DNA of 64,000 nt, taken from the NCBI RefSeq assembly GCF_040958695.1, contig NZ_CP162599.1, positions 1,150,001-1,214,000 on the forward strand, given 5' to 3'. How positions within the stretch are numbered: the stretch's first letter is position 1; every line of letters starts with the position of its first letter. Origin of the DNA: Ornithinibacillus sp. 4-3. GTDB taxonomy: Bacteria; Bacillota; Bacilli; Bacillales; Amphibacillaceae. Position numbers and translations under genes: made by a program. Of this stretch, positions 9,113 to 17,950 are shown piece by piece. The notes under the pieces were generated by a model, which did not search any database, had not been told where the DNA came from, and was given only the letters and a program-made list of their open reading frames with translations.

Positions 9113-9973
9113 TTATCCTTCAGTATTAAAAAGTTGTTCAAACTCTTCAATTTTTATATCGATTTTAGCATCATCTAGAAGTTTAGCGATTTTTTCTTGA
9201 GCTTCTTCTGGATTAACTTTATTGTTAATTAATTCACGTTTAATTGCTTCTTCACGATCTTCAAAAGCTTCAACATCTTCTTTTTCACGTTTATCATTCA
9301 CTTTAATGATATGGAAACCATATGAAGTTTGTACAGGTTCACTAATATCACCAGCTTCTAACGCGAATGCTGCATCAAAGAATTCAGCAACCATGTCGCC
9401 AATTCCAAAGTACCCAAGTTCTCCGCCTTCATTTTTATTAGCTTCATCTGTAGAATGTTCTTTTGCTAATTCAGCGAAATCTGCACCACCATTAAGTTCT
9501 TCTTGAATTTCCAGTGCAGTAGCTTCTTCTTCTACTAAGATATGTTGAGCATCAATTTCGGTATTTTCTTTGTCATACTGTTCTTTAATTTCATCTTCAG
9601 TAACTTCAATGCCTTCTGTCATAGCAGCTTCTTGAAGAAGACTTGCTTTCATAAACTTCCTTAATTCGTCTTCATTTGAAATACCTTGTTGTTGAAGGAC
9701 CATTTCAAATTGGTCACCTAATTGTTCTTTAATTTCTTCTACTCTTTCATCTACATCACTATCTGATACTTCATACTTATCTTCTAGAATTTCTAGTGTC
9801 ACCATTTCACGTAATACAGACTCTCCATAACGGTCTTTTAGTTCGTTGTAGAAATCGTCTTTCGTAATATCTCCGGCATTGGATGAAACAACAACTTCAT
9901 CATCATTAGAACTACAAGCTCCTAATGTTAATAAACCAGCGGAAAATACTGTAGCAATTATTAGTTTCTTCAT
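9113..9973 (-). CDS. prsA: Foldase lipoprotein PrsA (parvulin-type PPIase)
   Basis: A 286-residue lipoprotein anchored to the outer face of the membrane that helps secreted proteins fold after Sec export. The signal peptide ends in the lipobox LTLGAC with Cys20 as the lipidation site. A helical SurA-like region covers about 30-130. The parvulin domain covers about 134-226 (DAQHILVEEE, FAELAKEHSTD, GELGYFGIGDMV, TSYGFHIIKV). The mature part is very acidic, typical of exported proteins in moderately halophilic or alkaliphilic Bacillaceae. AGGAG precedes the ATG. Confidence 0.96.
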   Translation of the reverse strand: MKKLIIATVFSAGLLTLGACSSNDDEVVVSSNAGDITKDDFYNELKDRYGESVLREMVTLEILEDKYEVSDSDVDERVEEIKEQLGDQFEMVLQQQGISNEDELRKFMKASLLQEAAMTEGIEVTEDEIKEQYDKENTEIDAQHILVEEEATALEIQEELNGGADFAELAKEHSTDEANKNEGGELGYFGIGDMVAEFFDAAFALEAGDISEPVQTSYGFHIIKVNDKREKEDVEAFEDREEAIKRELINNKVNPEEAQEKIAKLLDDAKIDIKIEEFEQLFNTEG

Positions 9974-10206
9974 TTTTTAACACTCCTATATTCTGTGATA
10001 CTTGTATAACCTCTTTTTTAAATAGATAAAAATAGATTATGTTTAGATGTTAAAAATATTCCATTTTATCTAGATTGTCTTCTGGATACACAAGTACTAC
10101 TTTACCAAAAAACAAAGCTTGTGAACAGTAGGAATAGAAAAATTAATATACGAGTAATAAATTCCACAGTTTTTCCACAAAGTATTTAGTTTGAGGAGAT
10201 TTTTAG

Positions 10207-10241
10207 TCAAAAAGAAAAGATTGAGCGGATGGCTCAATCTT
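10207..10241 (-). terminator. Terminator of the yhaH-like gene, overlapping its stop codon
   Basis: AAGATTGAGC (10217-10226) and GCTCAATCTT (10232-10241) form a 10-bp stem with a T-run on the minus strand. The stop codon of the upstream gene lies inside the second arm. Confidence 0.85.
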
Positions 10242-10602
10242 GTTTGGTGTCCTTTAATTTATCTTCTAATTCCTTAATACTTGTTTCAATCTGTTCTAGG
10301 TATTGATGGATGTTTTCTTGATGAGGTTCTACAGAAACTTTCCATTCTTCAATAGAGCTTTTCATATCTTTTGTTAACTCACCAATTAATTCAATTCCTT
10401 CTTTGGAAGTTTTGGTAATTTGATCTTTTAAATGGATAACATCTTGGATAAACTTGTTCATTGTATTTTTCCAATCTGCACTTTGTTCACGAACTTGTTG
10501 GCGCAAAACTTTCCCAGAAGATGGCGCACTTAATAAGGTTGCAACAGCAGCGACAGATCCTCCAACTAAAAACCCTATTAATAGTGATTTACCTTTAGCC
10601 AT
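10234..10602 (-). CDS. yhaH: YtxH-domain protein (YhaH-like)
   Basis: A 122-residue protein starting at the ATG at 10602, which has CTAAAGGAGG eight bases upstream; the in-frame GTG/ATG codons further upstream lack such a site. The Gly-rich N-terminal membrane segment (SLLIGFLVGGSVAAVATLLSAP, about 5-26) followed by SSGKVLRQQV is the YtxH signature. The rest is helical and coiled-coil-like (about 40-120). YtxH proteins are often stress-induced; YhaH holds this place in B. subtilis. In B. subtilis the regulator scoC/hpr lies beside it; no scoC is seen here. Confidence 0.8.
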   Translation of the reverse strand: MAKGKSLLIGFLVGGSVAAVATLLSAPSSGKVLRQQVREQSADWKNTMNKFIQDVIHLKDQITKTSKEGIELIGELTKDMKSSIEEWKVSVEPHQENIHQYLEQIETSIKELEDKLKDTKQD

Positions 10603-10868
10603 GATTAATCCTCCTTTAGTTATAAATACCATTACCCGAATTAATATCTAATCAAACGAAATGACCAAATCTAATAAAGGTTACGTATAGTTTTACCAGT
10701 TTAGCATATGTATACTTGAAAAGAGGTCGAAATAAAAGTATTTTATAGACCATTCTGGCGTTGCTTCATACTTTTTGAATATTAATAGCATGATTATTAT
10801 AGCAAAAAGAAATACTAGTGGAAAGAAGGCTTTTCACTACTTTCTAGCTATAGGTCATACTTGATACA

Positions 10869-11300
10869 TTAATTTGCTACATTCTTATTAATTTCTTGAG
10901 CGATATGTTGTAGGTCATCCATGGAATAATCATCTGCATGGGTTTTCCAAATTGCCGAGAAGCCTTCTTCTTCACTATATTTAGGTAGAAGGTGTAGATG
11001 GAGATGGAACACTTGCTGGTTCGCCGCAGCTTCATTATTATTCAATAAATTCATACCGATAGCACCGTATGTGTCCTTAATCGCATTGGCAATCCTCGGT
11101 ACTGCAGCAAAAAGATTACTTGCAACCTCTGAAGGTGTATCATATAGGTTTCTTGTATGTTGTTTAGGAATCACAAGTGTATGCCCTTTAGTAACCTGAC
11201 TAATATCTAAAAATGCATACACATGCTCATCCTCATACACTTTCGCTGAAGGAATCTCTCCTTTAATAATTTTACAAAAAATACAATCCTCATGACTCAT
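10869..11300 (-). CDS. hit: HIT family nucleotide-binding hydrolase
   Basis: A 143-residue cytosolic histidine-triad protein, probably hydrolysing nucleoside phosphoramidates or dinucleotides. Cys6 and Cys9 (CIFCKII) begin a zinc-binding N terminus, LDISQVTKGHTLVIPK is the central strand block, and HLHLHLLP near residue 100 is the catalytic triad. I chose the ATG at 11300 (MSHEDCIFC), preceded by AAGGAGC; the longer frame to 11339 lacks a ribosome site. It is divergent from ecsA, as in B. subtilis. Confidence 0.93.
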   Translation of the reverse strand: MSHEDCIFCKIIKGEIPSAKVYEDEHVYAFLDISQVTKGHTLVIPKQHTRNLYDTPSEVASNLFAAVPRIANAIKDTYGAIGMNLLNNNEAAANQQVFHLHLHLLPKYSEEEGFSAIWKTHADDYSMDDLQHIAQEINKNVAN

Positions 11301-11633
11301 TAAGAAACAGCTCCTTATCATAAATAAGTATTCTTTCAATGTAGCAATGTTGGATGAAATTCGTTCATTGCTCTCCTACATTTTCTAATATAAATTTTAG
11401 CATATTTAGGAAGAAAGAACACGTTTTACATAGGAAGAGAGATAAGATGGTAATTTTTGTGCTTATTAAGTAAAAATGCTAAGATTTGAATAGATTTACC
11501 TTCATTCACAGGTAAAAAATGGAATATAATTATGCTAGGGTGTAATTACTGAATAAGACAAAGTTTTCAACCTAACTTACAAAGTGCAATTTTATTGTAT
11601 GGCATGGAGCAGTAAAAATAAGGAGGATATTTT
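11301..11633. other. Divergent intergenic region hit/ecsA
   Basis: A 333-bp AT-rich gap between divergent genes. TATAAT occurs at about 11525 on the plus strand without a convincing -35. I see no gene, riboswitch or repeat here. Confidence 0.4.
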
Positions 11634-12383
11634 ATGACATCTGTACCTTTATTACAAATCAATCATCTTCATGGTGGATATACACATAAAAATGTTTTAC
11701 ATGATGTATCTTTTGATGTCTTTCCAAAAGAAATTGTTGGATTAATCGGTTTAAATGGAGCGGGTAAAAGTACAACAATTAAGCATATCATTGGCTTATT
11801 ACAGGCAAAACAAGGAGATATTTCAATTGACGGGCAGACTTTTGGACAAGACTCAACAGCATATCGTAAGAAATTTGCCTATATTCCAGAAACGCCTATT
11901 TTATATGAAGAGTTAACTTTGCATGAGCATTTGCGCATGACTGCGATGGCTTATGGGCTTTCAGAAGAGGAGTTTGAAAAACGTTTACCACCATTATTAA
12001 AAGAATTCCGCCTAGAGCGTCAAATAAATTGGTTCCCTGTTCATTTTTCTAAAGGGATGCGACAAAAGGTAATGATAATGTGTGCTTTTTTGATTGAACC
12101 ACCATTATATATTGTGGACGAGCCCTTTGTTGGTTTAGATCCACTAGGCATTAATTCTTTTTTACAATGGATGGAGAAAATGCGTGATCATGGATCAGGT
12201 GTATTAATGTCAACGCATATTTTAGCTACTGCAGAAAGATATTGTGATAAGTTTATCTTAATGCATGAAGGACAAGTAAAAGCGTATGGTAATTTGGAAG
12301 AATTACGTGAACAGTTCCAAATGCCTAAAGCAACCTTAGATGATTTATATATTGCATTAACAAAGGAAGATCATTATGTTTAA
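11634..12383 (+). CDS. ecsA: ABC transporter ATP-binding protein EcsA
   Basis: The 249-residue ATPase of the Ecs transporter, which in B. subtilis influences secretion, regulated intramembrane proteolysis (RasP) and competence. Walker A is GLNGAGKST (about 38-46). The ABC signature is the atypical FSKGMRQKV (about 143-151) in place of LSGGQ, followed by Walker B YIVDEPFVGLD (about 162-172) and a switch His in STHIL. AAGGAGG precedes the ATG. Its end overlaps ecsB by 8 bp, so the pair is translationally coupled. Confidence 0.93.
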   Translation: MTSVPLLQINHLHGGYTHKNVLHDVSFDVFPKEIVGLIGLNGAGKSTTIKHIIGLLQAKQGDISIDGQTFGQDSTAYRKKFAYIPETPILYEELTLHEHLRMTAMAYGLSEEEFEKRLPPLLKEFRLERQINWFPVHFSKGMRQKVMIMCAFLIEPPLYIVDEPFVGLDPLGINSFLQWMEKMRDHGSGVLMSTHILATAERYCDKFILMHEGQVKAYGNLEELREQFQMPKATLDDLYIALTKEDHYV

Positions 12384-13596
12384 TCCACTTCTTTTGTTTA
12401 ATGAGCGTTTATCAAAACATTTTAAAGAAACAAGTCGCTATTTACGTTATATTTTTAATGGTCATACTGCGATTGCCATGTTTTTTCTGGTTTCAGCGAT
12501 TTCGATTTATTACCAGCAGGGGTTACAGCACCTACCAGAGAATTTCCCAACAGCATGGTTGATTGGGATTATTCTTGGGATAATGGTGACTTTTATTCCT
12601 GTACGAACATTTTTGCAGGAACCAGATATAGTTTTTCTAATGCCTGCTGAGCATAAAATGGGGCCGTTTTTTAGAAAAGCTTTATTTTATAGCTATATTG
12701 TCTATGCTTTTTTTATGGTTTTTCTTATTGCCGCTCTAAGTCCTTTATATTTTCATTCTTTTCCAGAACAAAGAGGAATCGACTTCTTACTGTTGATTAT
12801 AGTAGTGTTTATTTTTCAAGGCTGGAACTTATTAGTGAATTGGTGGATGTTAAAAGTAAGAGATATGCGTAAGCGCAGAATAAATCAAATCATTCGATTA
12901 GTAGTTAATGTTGTAGCATTTTATTTTATGTTTCAAGGACATTTGCTTTATGCAGCAATAGCGACAGTTATTATGATTGGATTGTTTTTATATGCATACC
13001 GAATAGGACAGCAAAGCAAAGGAATTGCCTGGGAAGATTTAATTTCTCGAGATCGCTATCGTATGCAATTTTTCTATCAAATAGCGAATATGTTTACGGA
13101 AGTACCACATGTGAAAAGTAAAGTGAAGAAACGAAGTTGGTTAGTAAATCTAATTGCTAATGTACCATTTCAAAATAAATATACGTATGCATATTTATAT
13201 CGTATTACCTTTGTGAGAAGTGGGGATTACTTTGGAATGTATCTTCGACTAATCATTATTGGGGCTTTATTAATTTATTTTGTTCCAAATGAATGGTTGA
13301 AAATCATTTTTGCATTATTATTCTTATATTTGAGCAGTTTCCAGATGGTTGCTCTAACCTTTCATTATCGTACAAATATTTGGCCGGATTTATATCCAGT
13401 AGATAAACAAAATCAGCAAAAATCATTAAGTGCATTGTTCTTTCAGCTTGCGGTTATACAAACTATTATTTACAGTATAATCTTCTTACTTATCGGCAAT
13501 TATTTATTTGCGGCACTTACATTAATTGTTGGAAGTATATTTAGTAGTTTATTTACAAATTACTATGTAAAAGCAAAACTAAAGAAAATACTCTAA
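12376..13596 (+). CDS. ecsB: ABC transporter permease EcsB
   Basis: A 406-residue polytopic membrane protein, partner of EcsA. Hydrophobic segments occur near residues 32-48, 58-76, 100-120, 138-155, 175-215, 290-325 and 350-400. The loops after segment 2 (LQEPDIVFLMPAEH) and the basic cytosolic loop (KVRDMRKRRINQ) are typical of the family. It overlaps ecsA. The third gene of the B. subtilis operon, ecsC, does not follow; a ferritin-like gene is found on the other strand instead. Confidence 0.92.
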   Translation: MFNPLLLFNERLSKHFKETSRYLRYIFNGHTAIAMFFLVSAISIYYQQGLQHLPENFPTAWLIGIILGIMVTFIPVRTFLQEPDIVFLMPAEHKMGPFFRKALFYSYIVYAFFMVFLIAALSPLYFHSFPEQRGIDFLLLIIVVFIFQGWNLLVNWWMLKVRDMRKRRINQIIRLVVNVVAFYFMFQGHLLYAAIATVIMIGLFLYAYRIGQQSKGIAWEDLISRDRYRMQFFYQIANMFTEVPHVKSKVKKRSWLVNLIANVPFQNKYTYAYLYRITFVRSGDYFGMYLRLIIIGALLIYFVPNEWLKIIFALLFLYLSSFQMVALTFHYRTNIWPDLYPVDKQNQQKSLSALFFQLAVIQTIIYSIIFLLIGNYLFAALTLIVGSIFSSLFTNYYVKAKLKKIL

Positions 13597-13602
13597 TATA
13601 GA

Positions 13603-13712
13603 AAAACATTTGTTTTCAGTAAAATACTTGATGCGCTATTGCAAGCATTTACTTATAAACAAATGTTTTCTTTTACTATATAAAGCGGAGAGTAAATATC
13701 TCCGCTTTATAG
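13603..13712. terminator. Two hairpins between ecsB and the ferritin-like gene
   Basis: A long-range stem pairs AAAACATTTGTTT (13603-13615) with AAACAAATGTTTT (13667-13679). A tight hairpin pairs TAAAGCGGAGA (13681-13691) with TCTCCGCTTTA (13699-13709). Both lie between convergent genes, so termination in both directions is likely although the T-runs are short. Confidence 0.7.
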
Positions 13713-13726
13713 TTTTAAATTTATAT

Positions 13727-14161
13727 TTAAGAAGCTAGTCTAGGGTCTTGTAGCAAACGTTCAATTTCTTCTTTATGATGTGTTTCATCAGAAATCATAT
13801 CTTCTAACTGAACAACTAGCTCTGTCATTTTTAGCTCTTCAGCCAATTGTTTTCTTGTTTCATATCTTTCAATAGTCTCTGTTTCAGCTTTCAAAACAGC
13901 TTTTAATAAATCAGTTACATCAGTAGGTTGAGGTGGCGCTACTGCTGTTGTTGTAGGCGTTCCTCCTAGTGATTTGATTTTCTCAGATAAGTATAGGGCA
14001 TGTCCTTGTTCATCTGCAATCTCACTTTCGAAAAAAGGCTTCAAAGCGGAACGATATAAGCCAGATACAACGGAAGCGCTATAGGTGTATTGAATCATGG
14101 CACCATATTCATTAGCTAAATCTTCATTTAATCCTTGGATCAATTCTTGTAATTTTTCCAT
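13727..14161 (-). CDS. Ferritin-like diiron protein
   Basis: A 144-residue four-helix-bundle protein of the ferritin/bacterioferritin superfamily. Helix 1 has NEDLANEYGAMIQY (Glu near 18), helix 2 FFESEIADEQGHALYLSEKI (Glu and His near 45-55), and the second half has AETETIERY and MISDETHHKEEI, giving two E/ExxH motifs for a diiron site. A Pro/Thr-rich loop (about 65-80) links the halves. I chose the ATG at 14161 with AAAGGA upstream. Iron storage or oxidation protection is likely; the exact subfamily is uncertain. Confidence 0.8.
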   Translation of the reverse strand: MEKLQELIQGLNEDLANEYGAMIQYTYSASVVSGLYRSALKPFFESEIADEQGHALYLSEKIKSLGGTPTTTAVAPPQPTDVTDLLKAVLKAETETIERYETRKQLAEELKMTELVVQLEDMISDETHHKEEIERLLQDPRLAS

Positions 14162-14265
14162 AATATCAATTCCTTTCGTCATTGTGTACACTAACATTAT
14201 TCCCGAAACATATAAAATGAAACATTAAAACAGCACATTAGAAACTTTTACTGGGAGGAAAGTAC

Positions 14266-14937
14266 ATGCGAAGAAATAGAGCTATATTTATCGTTGTATT
14301 TGTATCATTACTTATTGCTGGAGTAGTTACCTTTTTCGTCATGCTAAGTGATGGAGTGACAGCAATCGATCAATATATAATAAATATGGTAGATACGATA
14401 GATTCACCAGCTTTTCATTCATTTATTATGTTTATTACAAAATTAGGTTCACATGTTTTTTTGATTCCATTTACTTTAGTAGTGATGTTTTTCTTGTATT
14501 GGTTGTACCGTGATTGGTTAACACCTCTAATATTAGCAGTTGGAACACTGACAGGATTGATATTAAATAGAGTAATAAAAGTACTTGTTGCTAGAGAAAG
14601 ACCACAAATTTTAGCTGAAGCAGACGCAGAAGGTTATAGTTTTCCATCTGGTCATTCGATGATACCAATTATTTGTTATGGATTATTGATGTGTTTTCTC
14701 ATATTACATCCAAAAACAAAAGATTGGAAAAATATATATATGATTTTCTTTCCAATACTAATTGTAACTGTCGCATTTAGTCGTGTGATGTTAAACGTAC
14801 ATTATTTTACAGATATTGTAGCTGGATTAATGCTTGGATTGAATTTGGTTATTCTCTTTTTTGCTATCTATCGTTATTTACGAAGAGACAAGATTTCTGA
14901 ATGGTCGATGGATAGAGAAAGAAAAGAAACCCCTTGA
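14266..14937 (+). CDS. PAP2-family membrane phosphatase
   Basis: A 223-residue membrane phosphatase with about six transmembrane helices. The three phosphatase motifs are present: KVLVARERP (about 104-112), PSGHS (126-130) and SRVMLNVHYFTD (about 171-182), supplying the catalytic His pair and Asp. Undecaprenyl-diphosphate or another lipid phosphate is the probable substrate. GGGAGGAAAG precedes the ATG. The promoter of the lysine riboswitch overlaps its stop codon. Confidence 0.88.
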   Translation: MRRNRAIFIVVFVSLLIAGVVTFFVMLSDGVTAIDQYIINMVDTIDSPAFHSFIMFITKLGSHVFLIPFTLVVMFFLYWLYRDWLTPLILAVGTLTGLILNRVIKVLVARERPQILAEADAEGYSFPSGHSMIPIICYGLLMCFLILHPKTKDWKNIYMIFFPILIVTVAFSRVMLNVHYFTDIVAGLMLGLNLVILFFAIYRYLRRDKISEWSMDRERKETP

Positions 14938-14962
14938 TACATATCCGCTTTTTTGTTATATT
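14934..14962 (+). promoter_or_regulatory. Sigma-A promoter of the lysine riboswitch-dapA unit
   Basis: TTGATA (14934-14939) and TATATT (14957-14962) are separated by exactly 17 bp. It overlaps the end of the PAP2 gene and lies about 40 bp before the riboswitch. Confidence 0.7.
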
Positions 14963-14997
14963 AAATGAGTAACTAATTGAATAGAAATTTTTGTAGT

Positions 14998-15246
14998 GAG
15001 TATGGAGGAGCAATTTTCAAAAGTACAATTATAGGAGGGAAATGAGATCCTGTTGAATATATTGAAAAGGGGAAATTGCCGAAGCTATAAGGAAATCTCA
15101 TGTTCTTATTGCTGGGTCTACATTGAAGAAATGTAGGACTGTCATATAGGTAAACTATATGGAGGGCTATCTTACGCTTGGAAACGTATCTTTCTTAATT
15201 ATAATCTGTTTCTAAAGCAACAACGAATCCCTCGTTGTTGTTTTTT
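14998..15246 (+). promoter_or_regulatory. Lysine riboswitch (L box) with terminator
   Basis: The order of conserved L-box pieces is clear: GAGGAGC (15005 on), AGGAGGGAAATGAGATC (about 15033-15049), a GAAATTGCCGAAGC segment (15072-15085), TTGCTGGGTC (about 15109-15118), a GTCATATAGG hairpin and GGAGGGCTATCTT (15161-15173). The expression platform ends in a terminator, CAACAACGA (15218-15226) with TCGTTGTTG (15232-15240), then six T residues. Lysine binding should terminate transcription before dapA. Confidence 0.92.
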
Positions 15247-15291
15247 GCGTTTAATGATGGTGCCCTTACACTAAATAAGGGTGGGGAAAAT

Positions 15292-16176
15292 ATGGATTTC
15301 GGAAAAATTATTACAGCAATGGTGACTCCATTTGATTTAAACGGAGAGATTGATTATCCAGCAACTAAAAATTTAATTAATCATTTAATTGCAAATGGTT
15401 CAGACGCAATAGTTGTTGCAGGAACAACAGGAGAGAGCCCAACACTCTCTTTTGAAGAGAAGCTAGCATTAATTCGATATACAGTTGAGGCAGTAGATGG
15501 TCGGATAAAGGTAATTGCTGGTACTGGTTCTAATAATACTAGAGAGTCGATTATTTTAACTAAGAAAGTAGAAGCGCTTGAAGTAGATGGAATCATGCTT
15601 GTAACACCATATTATAATAAGCCTTCTCAAGCAGGAATGTACGAACATTTTAAGGCAATTGCAGAAATAACACATTTACCAATTATGCTTTATAATATTC
15701 CAGGTAGAAGTGTTGTAAATATGGAAGTGGATACAGTTGTAGCATTATCAAAAATTAAAAACATTGTTTCCATTAAAGAAGCAAGTGGAAATTTAAATGC
15801 TATGGCTGAAATAATAGAAAGAACCCCAGAGAGTTTTACTTTATACAGTGGAGATGATGGTTTGACCTTACCAGTTTTAGCTATTGGTGGCGCAGGAGTT
15901 GTGTCAGTTGCTTCACATGTAATAGGAAATCAAATGCAAGAGATGTTCAGCAATTTTGAAACTGGTCAAGTTAAAGAAGCGGCAAAAATCCATCGTCAAT
16001 TATTACCATTCATGGAGGCGCTATTTTTCACTCCAAGTCCAACATCTCTTAAAGAAGTCTTAAATACAATGGATATTCCTGTAGGGAGTGTTCGTTTACC
16101 ACTTGTGCCATTGAATAAAGAAGAGAAACAAGTGTTAAAAAAGTATATACAATTTTTAATAAAAAAAGCTAGCTAA
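15292..16176 (+). CDS. dapA: 4-hydroxy-tetrahydrodipicolinate synthase
   Basis: A 294-residue TIM-barrel aldolase condensing pyruvate with aspartate semialdehyde, the first committed step to diaminopimelate, lysine and spore dipicolinate. GTTGESPTLS (about 45-54) is the substrate loop, YYNKPSQ (about 107) holds the key Tyr region, and the Schiff-base Lys lies in VSIKEASG near 163. I chose the ATG at 15292 (GGTGGGG upstream) because longer frames start inside the riboswitch terminator. It is monocistronic, not beside asd or dapG as in B. subtilis. Confidence 0.96.
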   Translation: MDFGKIITAMVTPFDLNGEIDYPATKNLINHLIANGSDAIVVAGTTGESPTLSFEEKLALIRYTVEAVDGRIKVIAGTGSNNTRESIILTKKVEALEVDGIMLVTPYYNKPSQAGMYEHFKAIAEITHLPIMLYNIPGRSVVNMEVDTVVALSKIKNIVSIKEASGNLNAMAEIIERTPESFTLYSGDDGLTLPVLAIGGAGVVSVASHVIGNQMQEMFSNFETGQVKEAAKIHRQLLPFMEALFFTPSPTSLKEVLNTMDIPVGSVRLPLVPLNKEEKQVLKKYIQFLIKKAS

Positions 16177-16181
16177 ATATG

Positions 16182-16218
16182 ACAAAAAAGAGAAGATTAC
16201 TTCTCTTTTTTGTTTTTT
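16182..16218 (+). terminator. Terminator of dapA
   Basis: ACAAAAAAGAGAAG (16182-16195) pairs with CTTCTCTTTTTTGT (16200-16213) and ends in T residues. Confidence 0.9.
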
Positions 16219-16273
16219 ATATGTTAAAAATGTATAATCGAAATATATTTGTAGATGAAGGAGTATATCCGCT

Positions 16274-16699
16274 GTGAATGAATCAAAACGTAGTGAAACA
16301 ATCCTTTTACTAATTTGGACACAAGCAGTTTTAGCTACTTTAGGAAGCCTGTTTTATTCAGAAATAATGGGTTATATTCCTTGTGAGCTATGTTGGGTAC
16401 AACGAATTTTGATGTATCCACTTGTCATTATCTATGGTGTAGCATTATGGAAGAAAAATATCCAAATTGCGATTCCTGGAATTATTTTTAGTGTGATTGG
16501 TATGGGTGTATCAATTTACCATTATGCACTTCAGAAGGTACCAGCATTACATGAAGCGGGAGCAGCATGTGGGAACGTGCCATGTAATATGCAGTATGTG
16601 AATTACTTTGGGTTTATTACAATACCATTTTTAGCAGGAACAGCTTTTATGGTTATCACTGTATTACATATTTTTTTATGGAAGTATTCAAGGAGGTAA
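16274..16699 (+). CDS. bdbC: Disulfide bond formation protein BdbC/DsbB-like
   Basis: A 141-residue membrane quinone oxidoreductase that reoxidises a thiol-disulfide partner. It has four transmembrane segments, the redox pair Cys37/Cys40 in PCELCWVQR, and the second pair Cys99/Cys104 (ACGNVPC) in the second external loop, as in DsbB. It starts at GTG with GAAGGAG upstream. The thioredoxin-like gene begins 7 bp downstream, so the two are probably one operon. The functional pairing is inferred. Confidence 0.9.
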   Translation: MNESKRSETILLLIWTQAVLATLGSLFYSEIMGYIPCELCWVQRILMYPLVIIYGVALWKKNIQIAIPGIIFSVIGMGVSIYHYALQKVPALHEAGAACGNVPCNMQYVNYFGFITIPFLAGTAFMVITVLHIFLWKYSRR

Positions 16700-16706
16700 A
16701 TGAAGT

Positions 16707-17186
16707 ATGAAAAATAAAATGTTATTAATTGTGGGGGCTATTGTTTTACTCTTTGCTGCATTATACTTTGTAGTCAATTATAAGAATGAACAAGCAGTTG
16801 AAAAGAGTGGGAATCCATATGAAAAAGATAGATTAAACCAAGCAACAATTGATCAATTAAATGATCCATTATATCAAAATCAAATTCTTCCAGAGGATTT
16901 AGAAGAAAAGATTGAAAATAATGAAGATGTAACGGTTTACTTCTATAGTCCAGTATGTGTTCATTGTCAGCGAACAACACCGATTTTAGTACCTGTGGCA
17001 GAAGAGCTAGATGTTGATGTAGTGAAGCTAAATCTATTAGAATTTGAAGAGCCTTGGAATACTTATGATATTGAAGGAACTCCAACAATTATTCATTATA
17101 GTAATGGTGAAGAAGTAGCTCGACTTTCAGGTGAAAAAAATGAAGAGCAGATAAGAGAATTTCTTGATATCTATGCAGTTCAGTAA
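16707..17186 (+). CDS. Membrane-anchored thioredoxin-like protein
   Basis: A 159-residue protein with one N-terminal transmembrane anchor (about 5-24) and an extracytoplasmic thioredoxin fold. The redox motif is Cys84-Val-His-Cys87 in FYSPVCVHCQRT, and the cis-proline is in EGTPTII near 119. It follows the BdbC-like gene directly and AGGAGG precedes its ATG. The likely role is thiol-disulfide exchange outside the membrane, coupled to BdbC. It is shorter than and different from classical BdbD. Confidence 0.85.
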   Translation: MKNKMLLIVGAIVLLFAALYFVVNYKNEQAVEKSGNPYEKDRLNQATIDQLNDPLYQNQILPEDLEEKIENNEDVTVYFYSPVCVHCQRTTPILVPVAEELDVDVVKLNLLEFEEPWNTYDIEGTPTIIHYSNGEEVARLSGEKNEEQIREFLDIYAVQ

Positions 17187-17207
17187 ATTGATATAAGATC
17201 AAATAGA

Positions 17208-17252
17208 AAATGACTTTCCAGTATATAAATATTGCTGGAAGGTCATTTTTTA
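17208..17252. terminator. Terminator between the thioredoxin-like gene and hmoB
   Basis: AAAATGACTTTCCAG (17208-17222) pairs with CTGGAAGGTCATTTT (17236-17250) with one mismatch and a T-run. Confidence 0.88.
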
Positions 17253-17267
17253 TGAAGAGAAAAGCAT

Positions 17268-17765
17268 TTATTCTTCTAAAATTGTCATTGTATAGGTGGC
17301 ATGAAAAGGTCTTTCAAGGAAATAAGCTGGAGGCATTGTTTTTGTTGGGTCATGTAACTGCGTATATGACTCAGAGCTTTTCCATAATTTAAAGCTTTTT
17401 TCAGAATTCCATTGTGTAATTACTACATACATATTTCCTTTTCGAGGTTTTAATAAGCGAAAGGTTTGAAATCCTAAAAAATTTTGAAGGCTACTCAGAT
17501 TGCGCTTGAAATGATCTTCAAAGACAGGTTTTCCTTCATCTGCAACAGGAATATGATTCATGCTAACATATCCTTCTTTTTGCATTTGACCACTCATTGT
17601 AAGTACCTCATATGCGCGTCCAGATGCAAAGACATTCTTTTTTTCATTTTCATAATAGAGCAGTGTATTCGTAGCATTACTCATTAAAGAAAAACTAATA
17701 TGTGGATATTTATCTAATAATTTAATAAGAAAAGAAAATGTACCTGTTGTCATAAATGCTTTCAT
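17268..17765 (-). CDS. hmoB: HmoB-like haem-degrading monooxygenase
   Basis: A 165-residue protein resembling HmoB (YhgC) of B. subtilis: an N-terminal non-catalytic part (MKAFMTTGTFSFLIKLL), then an ABM ferredoxin-like domain (about 65-155) with NHIPVADEGKPVFEDHFKRN and YVVITQWNSEKSFKLWKSSESY. The ABM domain binds and cleaves haem to release iron. GGAGGG precedes the ATG. It is divergent from pbpF and close to hemEHY, as in B. subtilis, where this gene also neighbours pbpF and hemE. Confidence 0.85.
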   Translation of the reverse strand: MKAFMTTGTFSFLIKLLDKYPHISFSLMSNATNTLLYYENEKKNVFASGRAYEVLTMSGQMQKEGYVSMNHIPVADEGKPVFEDHFKRNLSSLQNFLGFQTFRLLKPRKGNMYVVITQWNSEKSFKLWKSSESYTQLHDPTKTMPPAYFLERPFHATYTMTILEE

Positions 17766-17950
17766 ATTTATCCCTCCAAATATGGATATCCTTTCAATCG
17801 ATGATGTCCTTTATTCTACATATATTATACCCCAAAACGGTTATCTATTAGCTTTATATTTCCTAATTTTCCCTGAAAACAGTATTTTGATTTCTTTTAG
17901 ATTCTCTTCTCCTGTCGTATAATGGTGATATTGTATAGAAGGGGAGAAAA

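Noticed and set aside
15235..15291. Longer N terminus for dapA starting at 15235
   Set aside because: That start lies in the T-run of the riboswitch terminator; ATG 15292 has a ribosome site and gives the normal family length.
16774..17088. 104-residue minus-strand frame
   Set aside because: Antisense of the thioredoxin-like gene; His/Leu-rich translation without support.
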